Positions 25,702 to 34,530 are shown, counted from the stretch's first letter. The stretch: 43,296 nt of DNA from Pseudomonas sp. B6002 (GCF_013385985.1 NZ_JACAOY010000006.1:478653-521948); one strand, 5' to 3'. Program-made: numbers and translations. Notes: generated by a model from the letters alone, not told the origin.

Positions 25702-26580
25702 ATGCTGCGTTCCCATCTTCCCCTCAACGCCTTGCGCGCCTTCGAGGCCTCCGCCCGGCATTTGAGCTTCACCCGGGCGGCCATCGAGTTGTGCGTCACC
25801 CAGGCCGCGGTCAGCCATCAGGTCAAGAGCCTGGAGGCGCAGCTGAATGTCACCCTGTTCAAGCGCCTGCCTCGGGGCTTGATGCTGACCAGCGAAGGCG
25901 AGACCTTGCTGCCGGTGGTGCGCGAGTCCTTCGACCGTATCGCCCAGACCCTCAGCCAGTTCGAAGGCGGCCACTACCGCGAAGTGCTCACCGTGGGCGC
26001 CGTCGGCACCTTTACCGTGGGCTGGCTGCTGCCACGCCTGGGGGATTTCCAGGCGCGCTACCCCTTTATCGACCTGCGCTTGTCGACCCACAACAACCGC
26101 GTCGACGTCGCCGCCGAAGGTTTGGACTACGCGATCCGTTTCGGTGCCGGTGCCTGGCACGGCACGGACGCCTGCCAGTTGCTCGAAGCGCCGCTGACCG
26201 TGCTGTGTGTGCCCCAACTGGCCGAGCAACTGCACACGCCCGCCGACCTGTTGAAACATACGCTGTTGCGCTCCTACCGTGCCGATGAGTGGACCCAATG
26301 GTTCCAGGCCGCCGGCTTGCCCGCCGATACCCTGGTGCCGCGCAGTATCGTGTTCGACTCCTCCCTGGCGATGATGGAAGCTGCTCTGCAAGGCATCGGC
26401 GTGGCCCTCGCGCCAGCGATGATGTTCTCGCGGCAGTTGGCAAACGATGCGATCCGCCAGCCTTTCGACGTCGGCATCACTACCGGCAGCTACTGGCTGA
26501 CGCGTTTGCAATCACGGGCGGAGACGCCGGCGATGTCGGCGTTCAAGGGCTGGCTGACGGAAGTCATCGGGCCGGCATGA
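25702..26580 (+). CDS. ampR: LysR-type regulator AmpR
   Basis: A 292-residue LysR-type regulator that turns ampC on or off according to bound muropeptides. The N-terminus (LRSHLPLNALRAFEASARHLSFTRAAIELCVTQAAVSHQVKSLE) is nearly that of P. aeruginosa AmpR, with the helix-turn-helix at about 22-45. The effector domain spans 90-285. Gly102 and Asp135, positions at which mutations make AmpR constitutive in other species, both have the wild-type residue here, so the gene predicts normal inducible control. It diverges from ampC across 128 nt. Confidence 0.96.
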   Translation: MLRSHLPLNALRAFEASARHLSFTRAAIELCVTQAAVSHQVKSLEAQLNVTLFKRLPRGLMLTSEGETLLPVVRESFDRIAQTLSQFEGGHYREVLTVGAVGTFTVGWLLPRLGDFQARYPFIDLRLSTHNNRVDVAAEGLDYAIRFGAGAWHGTDACQLLEAPLTVLCVPQLAEQLHTPADLLKHTLLRSYRADEWTQWFQAAGLPADTLVPRSIVFDSSLAMMEAALQGIGVALAPAMMFSRQLANDAIRQPFDVGITTGSYWLTRLQSRAETPAMSAFKGWLTEVIGPA

Positions 26581-26653
26581 AATTTTATTCTTGAAACAAA
26601 ATGAAACATTCATGACGGGCTAACCTCTACCGTACCCCGACCTGAGTGCATTC

Positions 26654-27838
26654 ATGAAAAGTCCGCGCCCCTCCGCCCGCATCCCTCACCTCACTCAACT
26701 CCGTAACCTGAAAATGGCCCGTTCCGCCCACGCCTACGTGCGTGGCAGCACCGTGCAGTTCTATGAATGGCTGCACAGCCAGCGCGGCCGGCGCTTGCCC
26801 CACGGCCCGGCGATCTGGATCTGCGGCGATTGCCACGCCGGCAACCTGGGGCCGACCGGCGATACCAAGGGCCGCATCGACATGCATATCCGCGACCTTG
26901 ACCAGACCGTGATCGGTAACCCGGCCCATGACCTGGTGCGCCTGGCGCTCTCATTGGCCACGGCGGCGCGTGGCTCGGACCTGCCCGGTGTGACCACCGC
27001 ACGCATGCTTGAAGAAATGATGGTGGGCTACGAGCAGGCTTTCAAAGACAAGCCTGATGAAGTGCCACCGCGCCCGTCCCAGGTCAAGGCGGGCATGCGC
27101 AGTGCGGTAGAACGCACCTGGAAAAACCTGGCGCGTGAACGCATCGAAAATGCCCGGCCGACGATTCCGCTGGGCAAGCATTTCTGGTCGTTGTCGCGGG
27201 CAGAAAAAAGCGCGCTGGCCAGCGTGTGTGCTTCGGACGAGATCCATCAGTTGGTCACTTCACTCAAAGGCCGCCCCAAGGACGCCAAGGTCGAACTGCT
27301 GGACTCAGCCTATTGGGTCAAGGGCTGCAGCTCCCTCGGCCTGTTGCGTTATGCCGCGTTGCTGGGTGTGGGTGACAAGGACGACCAGGAATATTGCCTG
27401 ATCGATATCAAGGAAGCCGTCGGCGCCGCTGCGCCCCGTGCCCCGCGCGCAAAGATGCCCCGGGATAACGGCCGTCGCGTGGTGGAGGGCGCCCGCCAGC
27501 TGTCCCCCGGGCTGGGTGAACGGATGGTGGCGACGCGGTTTCTGGACCACGGTTTTTTCATCCGCGAGCTGCTGCCCCAGGACATGAAACTGGAGCTGGA
27601 CGAGCTGAGCGAGATTGATGCCATGCACGCGGCCGGTTACCTGGCGCGTGTGGTCGGCATTGCCCATGCCCGGCAGATGGACCGTGACACGCGCAAGGAC
27701 TGGATGGCGGTGTTGCAGGAAAACCGCTCCAAACAGCTGGATGCGCCGTCGTGGTTATGGACCAGCGTGGTGCAGTTGGTGGGCAGCCATGAGCAGGGGT
27801 ATCTCAACCATTGCCGGCGGTATGCCTTGGAACACTGA
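26654..27838 (+). CDS. DUF2252 domain-containing protein
   Basis: A 394-residue cytoplasmic protein that fills one DUF2252 domain. Landmarks are ARSAHAYVRGSTVQFYEWL, GDCHAGNLGP (a kinase-like catalytic loop), DMHIRDLDQTVIGNPAHDLVRLALS (DFD-like) and the later GCSSLGLLRYAALLGVG. The HxGN and DxD patterns resemble aminoglycoside phosphotransferase/kinase folds, suggesting phosphotransfer, but no substrate is known. The ATG 26654 is preceded by a poor Shine-Dalgarno (GAGTG). It stands alone between ampR and a REPIN. Confidence 0.85.
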   Translation: MKSPRPSARIPHLTQLRNLKMARSAHAYVRGSTVQFYEWLHSQRGRRLPHGPAIWICGDCHAGNLGPTGDTKGRIDMHIRDLDQTVIGNPAHDLVRLALSLATAARGSDLPGVTTARMLEEMMVGYEQAFKDKPDEVPPRPSQVKAGMRSAVERTWKNLARERIENARPTIPLGKHFWSLSRAEKSALASVCASDEIHQLVTSLKGRPKDAKVELLDSAYWVKGCSSLGLLRYAALLGVGDKDDQEYCLIDIKEAVGAAAPRAPRAKMPRDNGRRVVEGARQLSPGLGERMVATRFLDHGFFIRELLPQDMKLELDELSEIDAMHAAGYLARVVGIAHARQMDRDTRKDWMAVLQENRSKQLDAPSWLWTSVVQLVGSHEQGYLNHCRRYALEH

Positions 27839-27850
27839 CCTAACTCCACC

Positions 27851-27921
27851 TGTAGGAGCCGGTTTGCCGGCGATCGCGGTCTGCCTGACACACCGCCATC
27901 GCCGGCAAGCCGGCTCCTACA
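27851..27921. repeat. REPIN
   Basis: Facing REP arms (left arm with one change, GGTTTGCCGGCG) between the convergent DUF2252 and dienelactone hydrolase genes. Confidence 0.9.
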
Positions 27922-27931
27922 GGTTGTGAGT

Positions 27932-28819
27932 TCAAGCCAGGTATTTGCGGAACCAGCCCAAAGTGCGTTCCCACGCCAGGTTCGCCGCCGCTTCGTCATA
28001 CCGCGGCGTCGAGTCGTTATGGAAGCCATGGTTGGCCCCCTTGTAGATAAACGCCTCGTACGTCGTGCCCGCCGCCTTCAACGCCTTCTCATACGCCGGC
28101 CAGCCTTCATTGATTCGCGTATCCAACTCGCCGTAGTGCAACATGATTGGCGCCTTGATGCGCGGCACGTCCTTGGCCTCTGGCTGGCGCCCGTAGAACG
28201 ACACCGCAGCGCCGAGTTCCGGGTAGGCCACTGCCGCCGCATTGGTCACGCCGCCGCCATAGCAAAAGCCGGTGATGCCGACCTTGCCGGTGCTGCTGTC
28301 GTGATGCATCAGCCATTCGATGGCGGCGAAAAAATCGTTCATCAGCTTTTCGGGGTCGACTTTTTGTTGCAGCTCCACGCCTTTTTCATCGTTGCCCGGG
28401 TAGCCGCCCACCGAGGTCAGGCCGTCCGGCGCCAGGGCGATGAATCCGGCCTTGGCCAGGCGTCGGGCGACGTCTTCGATATACGGGTTCAGGCCGCGAT
28501 TTTCATGCACTACCACCACGGCCGGCAGCTTGCCGCTGGCTTTGGCCGGGCGCACCAGGTAGCCGCGCACCGTGCCGTTGCCCTTGGGCGAGGGGTAGGT
28601 GATGTAGTCGGCGACGATGTCCGGGTCGGTGAACTTCACCTGTTCGGCCAGGGCGTAGTTGGGACTCAGGGCGGCGAGCAGGGCCGAGGCGGTGAGACCG
28701 CCAAAGGTGAACAGCGCGGCGCGGTCGAGAAATTCACGGCGGTTGATCTTGCCGTGGGCGTAGCCGTCGTAGAGTTCCAGCAATTCGGGGGCAAAGTCTT
28801 TCGCGGTAAGACGAGTCAT
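27932..28819 (-). CDS. Dienelactone hydrolase family protein, Tat-type leader
   Basis: A 295-residue alpha/beta hydrolase. The triad is visible: Cys186 (GFCYGGG), Asp233 (GELDTRI) and His264 (NHGFHND). The N-terminus has a twin-arginine-like motif ([12 protein letters not shown], Arg27-Arg28) followed by a hydrophobic stretch to about residue 58, so export by the Tat route is likely, as in the YghX-type group. The usual substrate of the family is a dienelactone, but exported members probably act on other esters. ATG 28819 has AGGATTG upstream. Confidence 0.88.
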   Translation of the reverse strand: MTRLTAKDFAPELLELYDGYAHGKINRREFLDRAALFTFGGLTASALLAALSPNYALAEQVKFTDPDIVADYITYPSPKGNGTVRGYLVRPAKASGKLPAVVVVHENRGLNPYIEDVARRLAKAGFIALAPDGLTSVGGYPGNDEKGVELQQKVDPEKLMNDFFAAIEWLMHHDSSTGKVGITGFCYGGGVTNAAAVAYPELGAAVSFYGRQPEAKDVPRIKAPIMLHYGELDTRINEGWPAYEKALKAAGTTYEAFIYKGANHGFHNDSTPRYDEAAANLAWERTLGWFRKYLA

Positions 28820-28863
28820 CGGTGCAATCCTCGATTAGCGGTGGCCGTCAATGTAGACCAGGT

Positions 28864-29358
28864 TCAACCTTCGCGGCCATGGGCGGCGGCTGCCAATTGC
28901 CCGGTGTCGACGCGCACGAACACCGAATCGCCAATGGCCGTCAGCACGTCGCCGGCGTACACCTCGCAGACCACGCGGCTCTTGCGCCCTACATCGCCTT
29001 CGACGCGGGCGCGCAAGGTCAGGGTGACGCCCATGGGTGTCGGCTTGATGAATTTGATGCCCAGGTTGCCGGTCACGCAGTCGATGCGCGGCAAACTGCC
29101 GGGCTCACGCCCCTCGGCGCGGTAGTGGTAGGCCATGGCAGTCCAGTTGGAATGGCAGTCCACCAGCATGGCGATCAGGCCGCCGTAGACCAGGTCGGGC
29201 CAACCGGTGAATTGATCCTGCGGCAGGTGCTCGGCGATCACGTGGACGCCGTCGGCATCCCAACGGCTCTTGATGTGCAGGCCGTGCGGGTTACTGCCGC
29301 CGCAGCCGTAGCAAATGCCTTCGGGGGCGGTAATGTCCTGCAGGGAAGGGGTGTGCAT
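28864..29358 (-). CDS. PaaI-type hotdog thioesterase
   Basis: A 164-residue cytoplasmic protein of the hotdog fold. The core VYGGLIAMLVDCHSNWTAMAYHY is the thioesterase helix with the catalytic Asp region. The N-terminus has a short cysteine motif (CYGCGGSNPHGLHI), which in related proteins marks a specific subgroup. It probably hydrolyses acyl-CoA thioesters; the substrate is unknown. AAGGAC precedes the ATG. It is 44 nt upstream of the dienelactone hydrolase gene on the same strand, so the two may form an operon. Confidence 0.82.
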   Translation of the reverse strand: MHTPSLQDITAPEGICYGCGGSNPHGLHIKSRWDADGVHVIAEHLPQDQFTGWPDLVYGGLIAMLVDCHSNWTAMAYHYRAEGREPGSLPRIDCVTGNLGIKFIKPTPMGVTLTLRARVEGDVGRKSRVVCEVYAGDVLTAIGDSVFVRVDTGQLAAAAHGREG

Positions 29359-29398
29359 GGGAAGTCCTTATCTTTCTGGGGCGACTACTCTGTTTAGC

Positions 29399-29460
29399 AG
29401 GACACACGCCGGATGGGAATAAATCCGTGCCATGGCGTGTTAGCTCAGCACGTGTGTCCT
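29399..29460. repeat. 10-bp inverted repeat between thioesterase and yceI
   Basis: AGGACACACG at 29399-29408 and its exact complement at 29451-29460, separated by 42 nt. The interval is the divergent promoter region of the two genes, so the arms may be paired protein-binding sites. Confidence 0.5.
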
Positions 29461-29483
29461 TTTCTCTTGCGGAGTGTTCCCTG

Positions 29484-30047
29484 ATGCGTCGAATGGCCCC
29501 AGTCGTCCTGCTGGCTCTTGTCTTCGGTTGGTTGTCCAGTGCCCAGGCCGTGGAGTACCAGGACGTCAACCGCACCGCCAGCCAGATCAGCTTCACCTTC
29601 CAGCAGTTCGGCCAGCGGGTGTACGGCACCTTCAGCCAGTTCGAAGGCACGTTGACGTTCGACACGCAAAAGCCCGAGGCGGGGCACGCGTTGCTGAAGA
29701 TCCAGCTGGCCAGCATCGACGCCGGCAGCCCCGATGCCAATGACGAGTTGCAACGCGCCTCGTGGTTCGACACCGCGACCTACCCGGTGGGTGTCTACGA
29801 GTCCACCGCGGTCAAAGCGCTGGGCGACAACCGCTTCAAGATCAGCGGCAACCTGACGATCAAGGGCATCACCCAGCCGGTGGATATCGATGTGCTGCTC
29901 AAGGAGCAGAGCGGTATCGGCGTATTCGACGGTGAGTTTGTGCTCAAGCGCGGCGACTTCAAGATCGGCGAGGGTGAATGGGCGGGCAACAGCGTGGTGT
30001 CCGACGCCATCAACATCAAGTTCAAGATGGTTGCGCCCCAGCGCTAG
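29484..30047 (+). CDS. YceI family periplasmic lipocalin-like protein
   Basis: A 187-residue protein with a cleavable signal peptide (about 1-22, ending SSAQA) followed by an eight-stranded lipocalin-like barrel (VEYQDVNRTASQISFTFQQFGQRVYGTFSQFEGTLTFD). YceI proteins bind isoprenoid or long-chain lipids in the periplasm; the ligand here is unknown. ATG 29484 follows GCGGAGTG. Its stop overlaps the stop of the convergent EamA gene by four nucleotides. Confidence 0.92.
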   Translation: MRRMAPVVLLALVFGWLSSAQAVEYQDVNRTASQISFTFQQFGQRVYGTFSQFEGTLTFDTQKPEAGHALLKIQLASIDAGSPDANDELQRASWFDTATYPVGVYESTAVKALGDNRFKISGNLTIKGITQPVDIDVLLKEQSGIGVFDGEFVLKRGDFKIGEGEWAGNSVVSDAINIKFKMVAPQR

Positions 30048-30934
30048 CGCGCAAACTTCTTGGCCCCGGCCACGCAGCCGATCACCGCAACCGTCACCAG
30101 CACCATGCCCAGGCTGACCTGCTCATGCAGCAGGCCGGCGGCCAGCGCCAGGCCAAAGAAGGGTTGCAGCAACTGCAACTGGCCAACCGCGGCAATGCCA
30201 CCCTGGGCCAGGCCGCGGTACCAGAACACAAAGCCGATCAGCATGCTGAACAACGACACGTAACCCAGGCTGAGCCAGGCCGGCAGGCTGATGCCGGTGA
30301 GGCTGTGCGGTGCCAGCACCAGGCTGAACGGCACCACCACCGGCAGCGAAACCACCAGTGCCCAACAGATCACTTGCCAGCCACCCAGGCTGCGCGACAG
30401 CTTGGCGCCTTCGGCGTAACCCAGGCCGCACACCAGCACCGCCAGCAGCATCAACAGGTCGCCGGCCGGTGCCGCGCTCAGGCCTTGGGCCAAGGCGTAG
30501 CCCATCACCAGCGCACTGCCCAGAATCGAAAACAGCCAGAACACCGGACGCGGGCGCTCGCCACCGCGCAGCACGCCGAAAATGGCAGTGGCCAACGGCA
30601 GCAGGCCGATAAACACGATGGAGTGCGCCGAGGTCACGTATTGCAGCGCCAAGGCCGTGAGCAGCGGAAAGCCGATCACCACGCCCAGGGCCACCACTGC
30701 CAGGGGTACCCACTGGTGGCGTGCGGGGCGTTTTTCCTTGAAGGCCTTCAACAACAGCAACCCCAGGACGGCGGCGAGCGTGGCGCGGATCATGGTCAGG
30801 AACACCGGGTCGAACTCCATTACCGCCAGGCGCGTGGCCGGCAATGAGCCGCTGAAAATCACCACGCCGATAAAGCCGTTGATCCAACCCTGGGTACTGG
30901 TGTCCAGGGTGCTGAGTCGCGAAGTACGTTCCAT
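30044..30934 (-). CDS. EamA/DMT family transporter
   Basis: A 296-residue inner-membrane protein with ten hydrophobic segments arranged as two EamA repeats (about 15-145 and 155-290). It belongs to the drug/metabolite superfamily, which exports amino acids and other small metabolites. ATG 30934 gives the family-like N-terminus MERTSRLSTLDTSTQGWINGFIGVVIFSG; an upstream ATG at 30973 would add 13 residues. It is divergent from a MocR-family regulator that probably controls it. Confidence 0.85.
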   Translation of the reverse strand: MERTSRLSTLDTSTQGWINGFIGVVIFSGSLPATRLAVMEFDPVFLTMIRATLAAVLGLLLLKAFKEKRPARHQWVPLAVVALGVVIGFPLLTALALQYVTSAHSIVFIGLLPLATAIFGVLRGGERPRPVFWLFSILGSALVMGYALAQGLSAAPAGDLLMLLAVLVCGLGYAEGAKLSRSLGGWQVICWALVVSLPVVVPFSLVLAPHSLTGISLPAWLSLGYVSLFSMLIGFVFWYRGLAQGGIAAVGQLQLLQPFFGLALAAGLLHEQVSLGMVLVTVAVIGCVAGAKKFAR

Positions 30935-30991
30935 GGGAAGAGGCCCGAAAAAGAAAGGTTGCGTGGCGCTCATCCTAGGATTGAAGATAAA

Positions 30992-31009
30992 GACAATCAA
31001 AAAATTGTC
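30992..31009. promoter_or_regulatory. Palindromic operator candidate for the MocR regulator
   Basis: GACAAT-N6-ATTGTC, a perfect 18-nt dyad that ends directly against the regulator ATG (31010). It lies in the 75-nt divergent region with the EamA gene, so binding could control both and autoregulate. Confidence 0.6.
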
Positions 31010-32350
31010 ATGGATACATCGCCCATGCCTCGCGCTCGCTACAAGTCCTTGGTCGACGCCTTTGCCCAGCGCATTCGCTCCGGCGAAATGCCCCCTGGCA
31101 CGCGCCTGCCTACCCATCGCCAATTGGCTGCCGACCACGGCCTGGCATTGGTCACCGCCAGCCGGGTGTACACGGAATTGGAAGCCATGGGCCTGGTCAG
31201 CGGTGAAACCGGGCGTGGCACCTTCGTGCGTGAAATCGCCTTGCCGCCAGGGCAGGGCAGTGGGCAGATGACCCTGGCCACCGGCATGCTCGACCTCAAC
31301 TTCAACTACCCCTCGTTGCCGGGCCAGGCGGATCTGTTGCGCACCGCGTTGCGCCAATTGGCACTCTCCGGTGACCTGGAAGCCCTGTTGCGATACCAAC
31401 CCCATGCCGGCCGTCTGCATGAGCGCGCGGCCGTGGCGCGCCATTTGTTGAGCCGTGGGCTGGCGGTGGAGGCCGAGCAGGTGCTGGTGGTCAGTGGCGC
31501 CCAGCATGGCTTGGCAGTGGCGATGATGACGTTGCTCAAGCCTGGGGATGTGATCGCGGTCGACGCCTTGACGTATTCCGGGTTCAAGGTGCTGGCCGAA
31601 ACCCTGCACCTGGAAATCGTCGCCATCGCGGTGACGCCCAACGGCCCGGACCTGGACCATCTGCACAGCCTGTGTCGCAAGCGCCCGGTGCGGGCGGTCT
31701 ACAGCATCCCGACTTTGCACAACCCGCTGGGCTGGGTGATGAGCCTGGAGCAGCGCGAACGGTTGGCGGCGATTGCCCGTGAGCACGCGTTGATGATCAT
31801 CGAAGACGCGGCTTACGCCTTCCTGGCAGAGGATGCACCGCCGCCGATGGCGACGCTGGCCCCCGAGCGCACGGTGTATATCGGTGGGTTTTCCAAAAGC
31901 GTTGCCACGGGGTTGCGGGTCGGTTTTATCGCTGCGCCTTCAGCGCTGGTGAAGGGGTTGGAACGCACCATCATGGCCACAACCTGGAACGTGCCGGGGG
32001 TGATGAGTGCGATTGCCGTGGGCTGGATCGAAGACGGTACCGTCGCGCAGTTGGAAGCCCAAAAGCGCCAGGACGCTCAGGCACGGCAAGCGCTGGCGGC
32101 GCAGGCGTTGAAGGGGGTGGATTACATCAGCCATCCATCGTCGTACTTTTTATGGCTACCGCTGGCGGAAGAGATGCGCGCCGATCAGATCACCATGGCG
32201 CTACAACGGGAAAACATCTCGGTGTCCACTGCCGAGCCGTTTGCGGTGTCGGCGACGGTGCCCCATGCGTTGCGCCTGGCGTTGGGCTCGGTCACGATGC
32301 CGTCGCTGCGTGAAGCGTTGCTGGCGGTGCGTAAAGTGGTGGTGTGGTGA
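31010..32350 (+). CDS. MocR/GntR-type regulator with aminotransferase domain
   Basis: A 446-residue transcription factor. The N-terminal GntR winged helix (about 8-75, SGEMPPGTRLPTHRQLAADHGLALVTASRVYTELEAMGLV) is joined to a PLP-dependent aminotransferase-like domain (about 110-440). The Schiff-base lysine is Lys296 (GGFSKSVATGLRVG); PTLHNPLGW and EDAAYAFLAED provide the cofactor Asn and Asp. MocR proteins sense amino acids, amines or vitamin precursors through PLP chemistry. The divergent EamA exporter is the likely target. ATG 31010 abuts the dyad. Confidence 0.93.
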   Translation: MDTSPMPRARYKSLVDAFAQRIRSGEMPPGTRLPTHRQLAADHGLALVTASRVYTELEAMGLVSGETGRGTFVREIALPPGQGSGQMTLATGMLDLNFNYPSLPGQADLLRTALRQLALSGDLEALLRYQPHAGRLHERAAVARHLLSRGLAVEAEQVLVVSGAQHGLAVAMMTLLKPGDVIAVDALTYSGFKVLAETLHLEIVAIAVTPNGPDLDHLHSLCRKRPVRAVYSIPTLHNPLGWVMSLEQRERLAAIAREHALMIIEDAAYAFLAEDAPPPMATLAPERTVYIGGFSKSVATGLRVGFIAAPSALVKGLERTIMATTWNVPGVMSAIAVGWIEDGTVAQLEAQKRQDAQARQALAAQALKGVDYISHPSSYFLWLPLAEEMRADQITMALQRENISVSTAEPFAVSATVPHALRLALGSVTMPSLREALLAVRKVVVW

Positions 32351-32370
32351 GCCGTCGAGCGCGGCTCACC
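32346..32370. terminator. Hairpin between convergent MocR and NTF2-like genes
   Basis: A 9-bp perfect stem (GGTGAGCCG and its complement) with a 7-nt loop that begins inside the last codons of the regulator. No T run follows on either strand, so it is a weak or Rho-assisted terminator at most. Confidence 0.5.
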
Positions 32371-32378
32371 CTCAGGCC

Positions 32379-32810
32379 TCAGTATTTGTAAGCCTGACGG
32401 CCGATCAGCAGCCATTTGCCTTTCTGTTTCTGCCAGACCTGGAAGTTGTCGATGTCGGTCGGCACTTCGACGCCGCTGTTCACTGCCAGGGCGTGGAAGT
32501 GGTTGCGTACGAGGGCGGTGTCGCCATCCAGGGTGATGGTCTGGTTCTGCATTTCAAGGGTCTTGAAGGCGCTGGTGTGGGTTTCCAGGTCGGCGATGAA
32601 TTGCGCCTTGTTCTGCACCTTGCCGCTGGAGTGGCCATAGGTGAGTTTGTCGGAAGTCAGCGCGTGCAGTTGCTTGAGGTCCAGGTGCAGCATGGCTTGG
32701 GTCAGTTGGTCGACCGCTTGGGCCACATCCTTTTCGGCTGGGGCAGGCGCTGCTGCGACGTAGCCGGTGAACAGGCACAGAAAACCGATCAGCACTTTGA
32801 CGTTTTGCAT
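32379..32810 (-). CDS. Secreted NTF2-like (DUF4440) protein
   Basis: A 143-residue protein with a signal peptide (about 1-20, ending GYVAA) and a single NTF2-like domain: an alpha helical start (AEKDVAQAVDQLTQAMLHLDLKQLHALTSDKLTYGHSSG) and a curved sheet ending WQKQKGKWLLIGRQAYKY. Family members bind small molecules or act as isomerases or stress proteins; no catalytic residues stand out. ATG 32810 has AAGGAAAC upstream. Confidence 0.85.
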   Translation of the reverse strand: MQNVKVLIGFLCLFTGYVAAAPAPAEKDVAQAVDQLTQAMLHLDLKQLHALTSDKLTYGHSSGKVQNKAQFIADLETHTSAFKTLEMQNQTITLDGDTALVRNHFHALAVNSGVEVPTDIDNFQVWQKQKGKWLLIGRQAYKY

Positions 32811-32839
32811 GGGTGTTTCCTTATTGTTGTGGGGGTGAC

Positions 32840-32964
32840 ACGACTGGCTTAAGTCGTCGTACAACCATGCAATATTTACCGGCGAGAAGGAAAGTGAAAT
32901 TTTGAAATATCTCGAAAATATTCAGCGATAAGCTGTTCTAAGCGAAGTTTGATCTTGTACGACG
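32840..32964. repeat. Overlapping inverted repeats in an AT-rich spacer
   Basis: CGTCGTACAA (32855-32864) has its exact complement TTGTACGACG 100 nt away (32955-32964). Overlapping the first arm is a tighter dyad, ACGACT/AGTCGT (32840-32857). The DNA between is unusually AT-rich. The 258 nt from 32811 to 33068 hold no gene. Confidence 0.45.
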
Positions 32965-33068
32965 TCCCAACACGTTGAGATCTTCAGACGTGCAGTGCGT
33001 GCGGCTTCCTGCACCAGTAGCACATCGCTATGCTATGGCCCAAATAACAAACCACTTCGAGGGACAGA

Positions 33069-33287
33069 ATGGATTTTGACTGGCACAGCGGTTCCATCAC
33101 CCGCGCCACCCCCGTGACCCCGCGCTATAAAAACACCCAGAACGTTCGCCGCTTCATGCTTGAACACTGCGGCCCTGCGTTCAAATTCGACCGGGCATTC
33201 ATGGCCTGGATTCGCAACGGCCAGCCCAAGACTCTGGGCGATGTGGTGCAAGAATGGCAACGTCGAAACCCGGAGGCACGCCCATGA
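33069..33287 (+). CDS. Small DUF6434-like protein
   Basis: A 72-residue protein (MDFDWHSGSITRATPVTPRYKNTQNVRRFMLEH...) of the small DUF6434 type, rich in aromatic and basic residues and with no membrane segment. ATG 33069 has GAGGGACA upstream. Its TGA overlaps the RidA ATG (ATGA), so the two are coupled. Function unknown. Confidence 0.75.
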   Translation: MDFDWHSGSITRATPVTPRYKNTQNVRRFMLEHCGPAFKFDRAFMAWIRNGQPKTLGDVVQEWQRRNPEARP

Positions 33288-33754
33288 CACGCGACGAAAA
33301 ATACCAGGCCGCCCAGCAGCGTATCGGCTATCTGCTGGAAGCGTTCAAGGTCGGTGGCAACTACACGCCGTTGGTGCGCGACGGCAACCACCTGTACATC
33401 AGCGGCCAGATCCCCCGTGTCGGCGACACGATTGTGCTGCCGGGCAAGGTCGGTGAAAGCCTGACCCTGGCCCAGGCGCAGGTGGCCGCCGGTATCAGCG
33501 CGCTGCGCTGCCTGGGCTTGCTCCAGCAGGCCTTGGGTTCCCTCGACCGAGTCAAGGCGATACCACGCATTGGTGTGTATGTGCGCAGTGCCGAAGACTT
33601 CGACCAGCAAAGTGAAGTGGCCAATGGCGCCTCGGACCTGCTGCATGAAATCCTCGGCGAGGCCGGGGTGCATACGCGTACTTCGGTCGGCGTGTTCCAG
33701 TTACCAAAATCGGCCGCCGTCGAGATCGAAATGCTCGCCATTGCCCACGACTGA
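33284..33754 (+). CDS. RidA family protein
   Basis: A 156-residue RidA/YjgF-like protein. Arg132 (HTRTSVGV) corresponds to the conserved arginine that binds the carboxylate of 2-aminoacrylate, and Glu149 (AVEIEML) to the conserved glutamate, so the deaminase chemistry of the family may be kept. It is longer at the N-terminus than classical RidA (about 128 residues), like the YjgH-type subgroup. It is coupled to the upstream DUF6434 gene and followed by a CPBP protease gene 19 nt downstream. Confidence 0.88.
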   Translation: MTRDEKYQAAQQRIGYLLEAFKVGGNYTPLVRDGNHLYISGQIPRVGDTIVLPGKVGESLTLAQAQVAAGISALRCLGLLQQALGSLDRVKAIPRIGVYVRSAEDFDQQSEVANGASDLLHEILGEAGVHTRTSVGVFQLPKSAAVEIEMLAIAHD

Positions 33755-33773
33755 CCCGAAGGATTGATAAGGG

Positions 33774-34511
33774 ATGATCACCGAAGGAATGGTGGTGCTG
33801 GTGCGGTACGCCGTTCACCTGGCCCCGGGGCTGGCGTTGTTTGGCCTGTGGTTCGCGCTCACGCCCAGGGCGCTGGCCGCAATGCGTATGCTGATTTTGC
33901 TCGCGGCGTTTGTGCTGATGCGCGACGCAATGACGCCCCTGGGTATGTGGCGGTTGAGCAGCGAGGTGCAGATCGCGTTCACCGCCAATGCGTTTGTGTT
34001 GGCGGCGCTGGGCGGTTTGTCGGTGATGTTGATCCTGCTGCTGCCGCGCGCGGCGCCGGACCTGTGGCGGCTGATTCGCTGGTCCATTGGCAACCCGTTT
34101 ACCGGCCTGGCGGTCGGGTTGGCGGTGGGTGGCTTGATTGGCGTGCCGTTGCGGATTTATCAGGGGATCGACGCCGCTGACTTCCACGGCTACTGGGTGT
34201 GGTTGCCGGGCATGGTGGTGTTGGCCTATGGCGCCAATGCATTGGAAGAAGTGCTGTTTCGCGGGTGCTTGCAGGGTTATCTGGAACAACAGGTCTCACC
34301 CCTGCGGGCGGCGTTGATCAGCGGCGTAGCCTTTGCGGCCTGCCATGCATTCCTGGCGTTGAGCGTGACCCAGCTGGGCTGGCCGATCTTGGCCTTTACC
34401 CTGATTGAAGGCCTGGCCTGCGCGCTGGTGCGCCTGCGCTACGGCGTGCTGCCCGCCACCGTGGCCCATGGCACGGCAATCTTGCTGATCGCCGTGCCGT
34501 ACATGGCTTGA
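33774..34511 (+). CDS. CPBP family intramembrane metalloprotease
   Basis: A 245-residue membrane protein with about seven or eight hydrophobic segments. The family motifs are present: Glu158-Glu159-x-x-Phe-Arg-Gly (EEVLFRG), His191 (CHAF) and His232 (VAHGTA). CPBP (Abi/Rce1-like) proteins cleave peptides within the membrane or protect against bacteriocins. The ATG 33774 has AAGGATTGATAAGGG upstream. It is probably in an operon with the DUF6434 and RidA genes. Confidence 0.9.
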   Translation: MITEGMVVLVRYAVHLAPGLALFGLWFALTPRALAAMRMLILLAAFVLMRDAMTPLGMWRLSSEVQIAFTANAFVLAALGGLSVMLILLLPRAAPDLWRLIRWSIGNPFTGLAVGLAVGGLIGVPLRIYQGIDAADFHGYWVWLPGMVVLAYGANALEEVLFRGCLQGYLEQQVSPLRAALISGVAFAACHAFLALSVTQLGWPILAFTLIEGLACALVRLRYGVLPATVAHGTAILLIAVPYMA

Positions 34512-34530
34512 GGCGAAACCCGATCCAACT

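Noticed and set aside
30935-31786. Long N-terminal extension of the EamA transporter.
   Set aside because: It would run antisense through the MocR gene; the membrane domain starts after the ATG at 30934.
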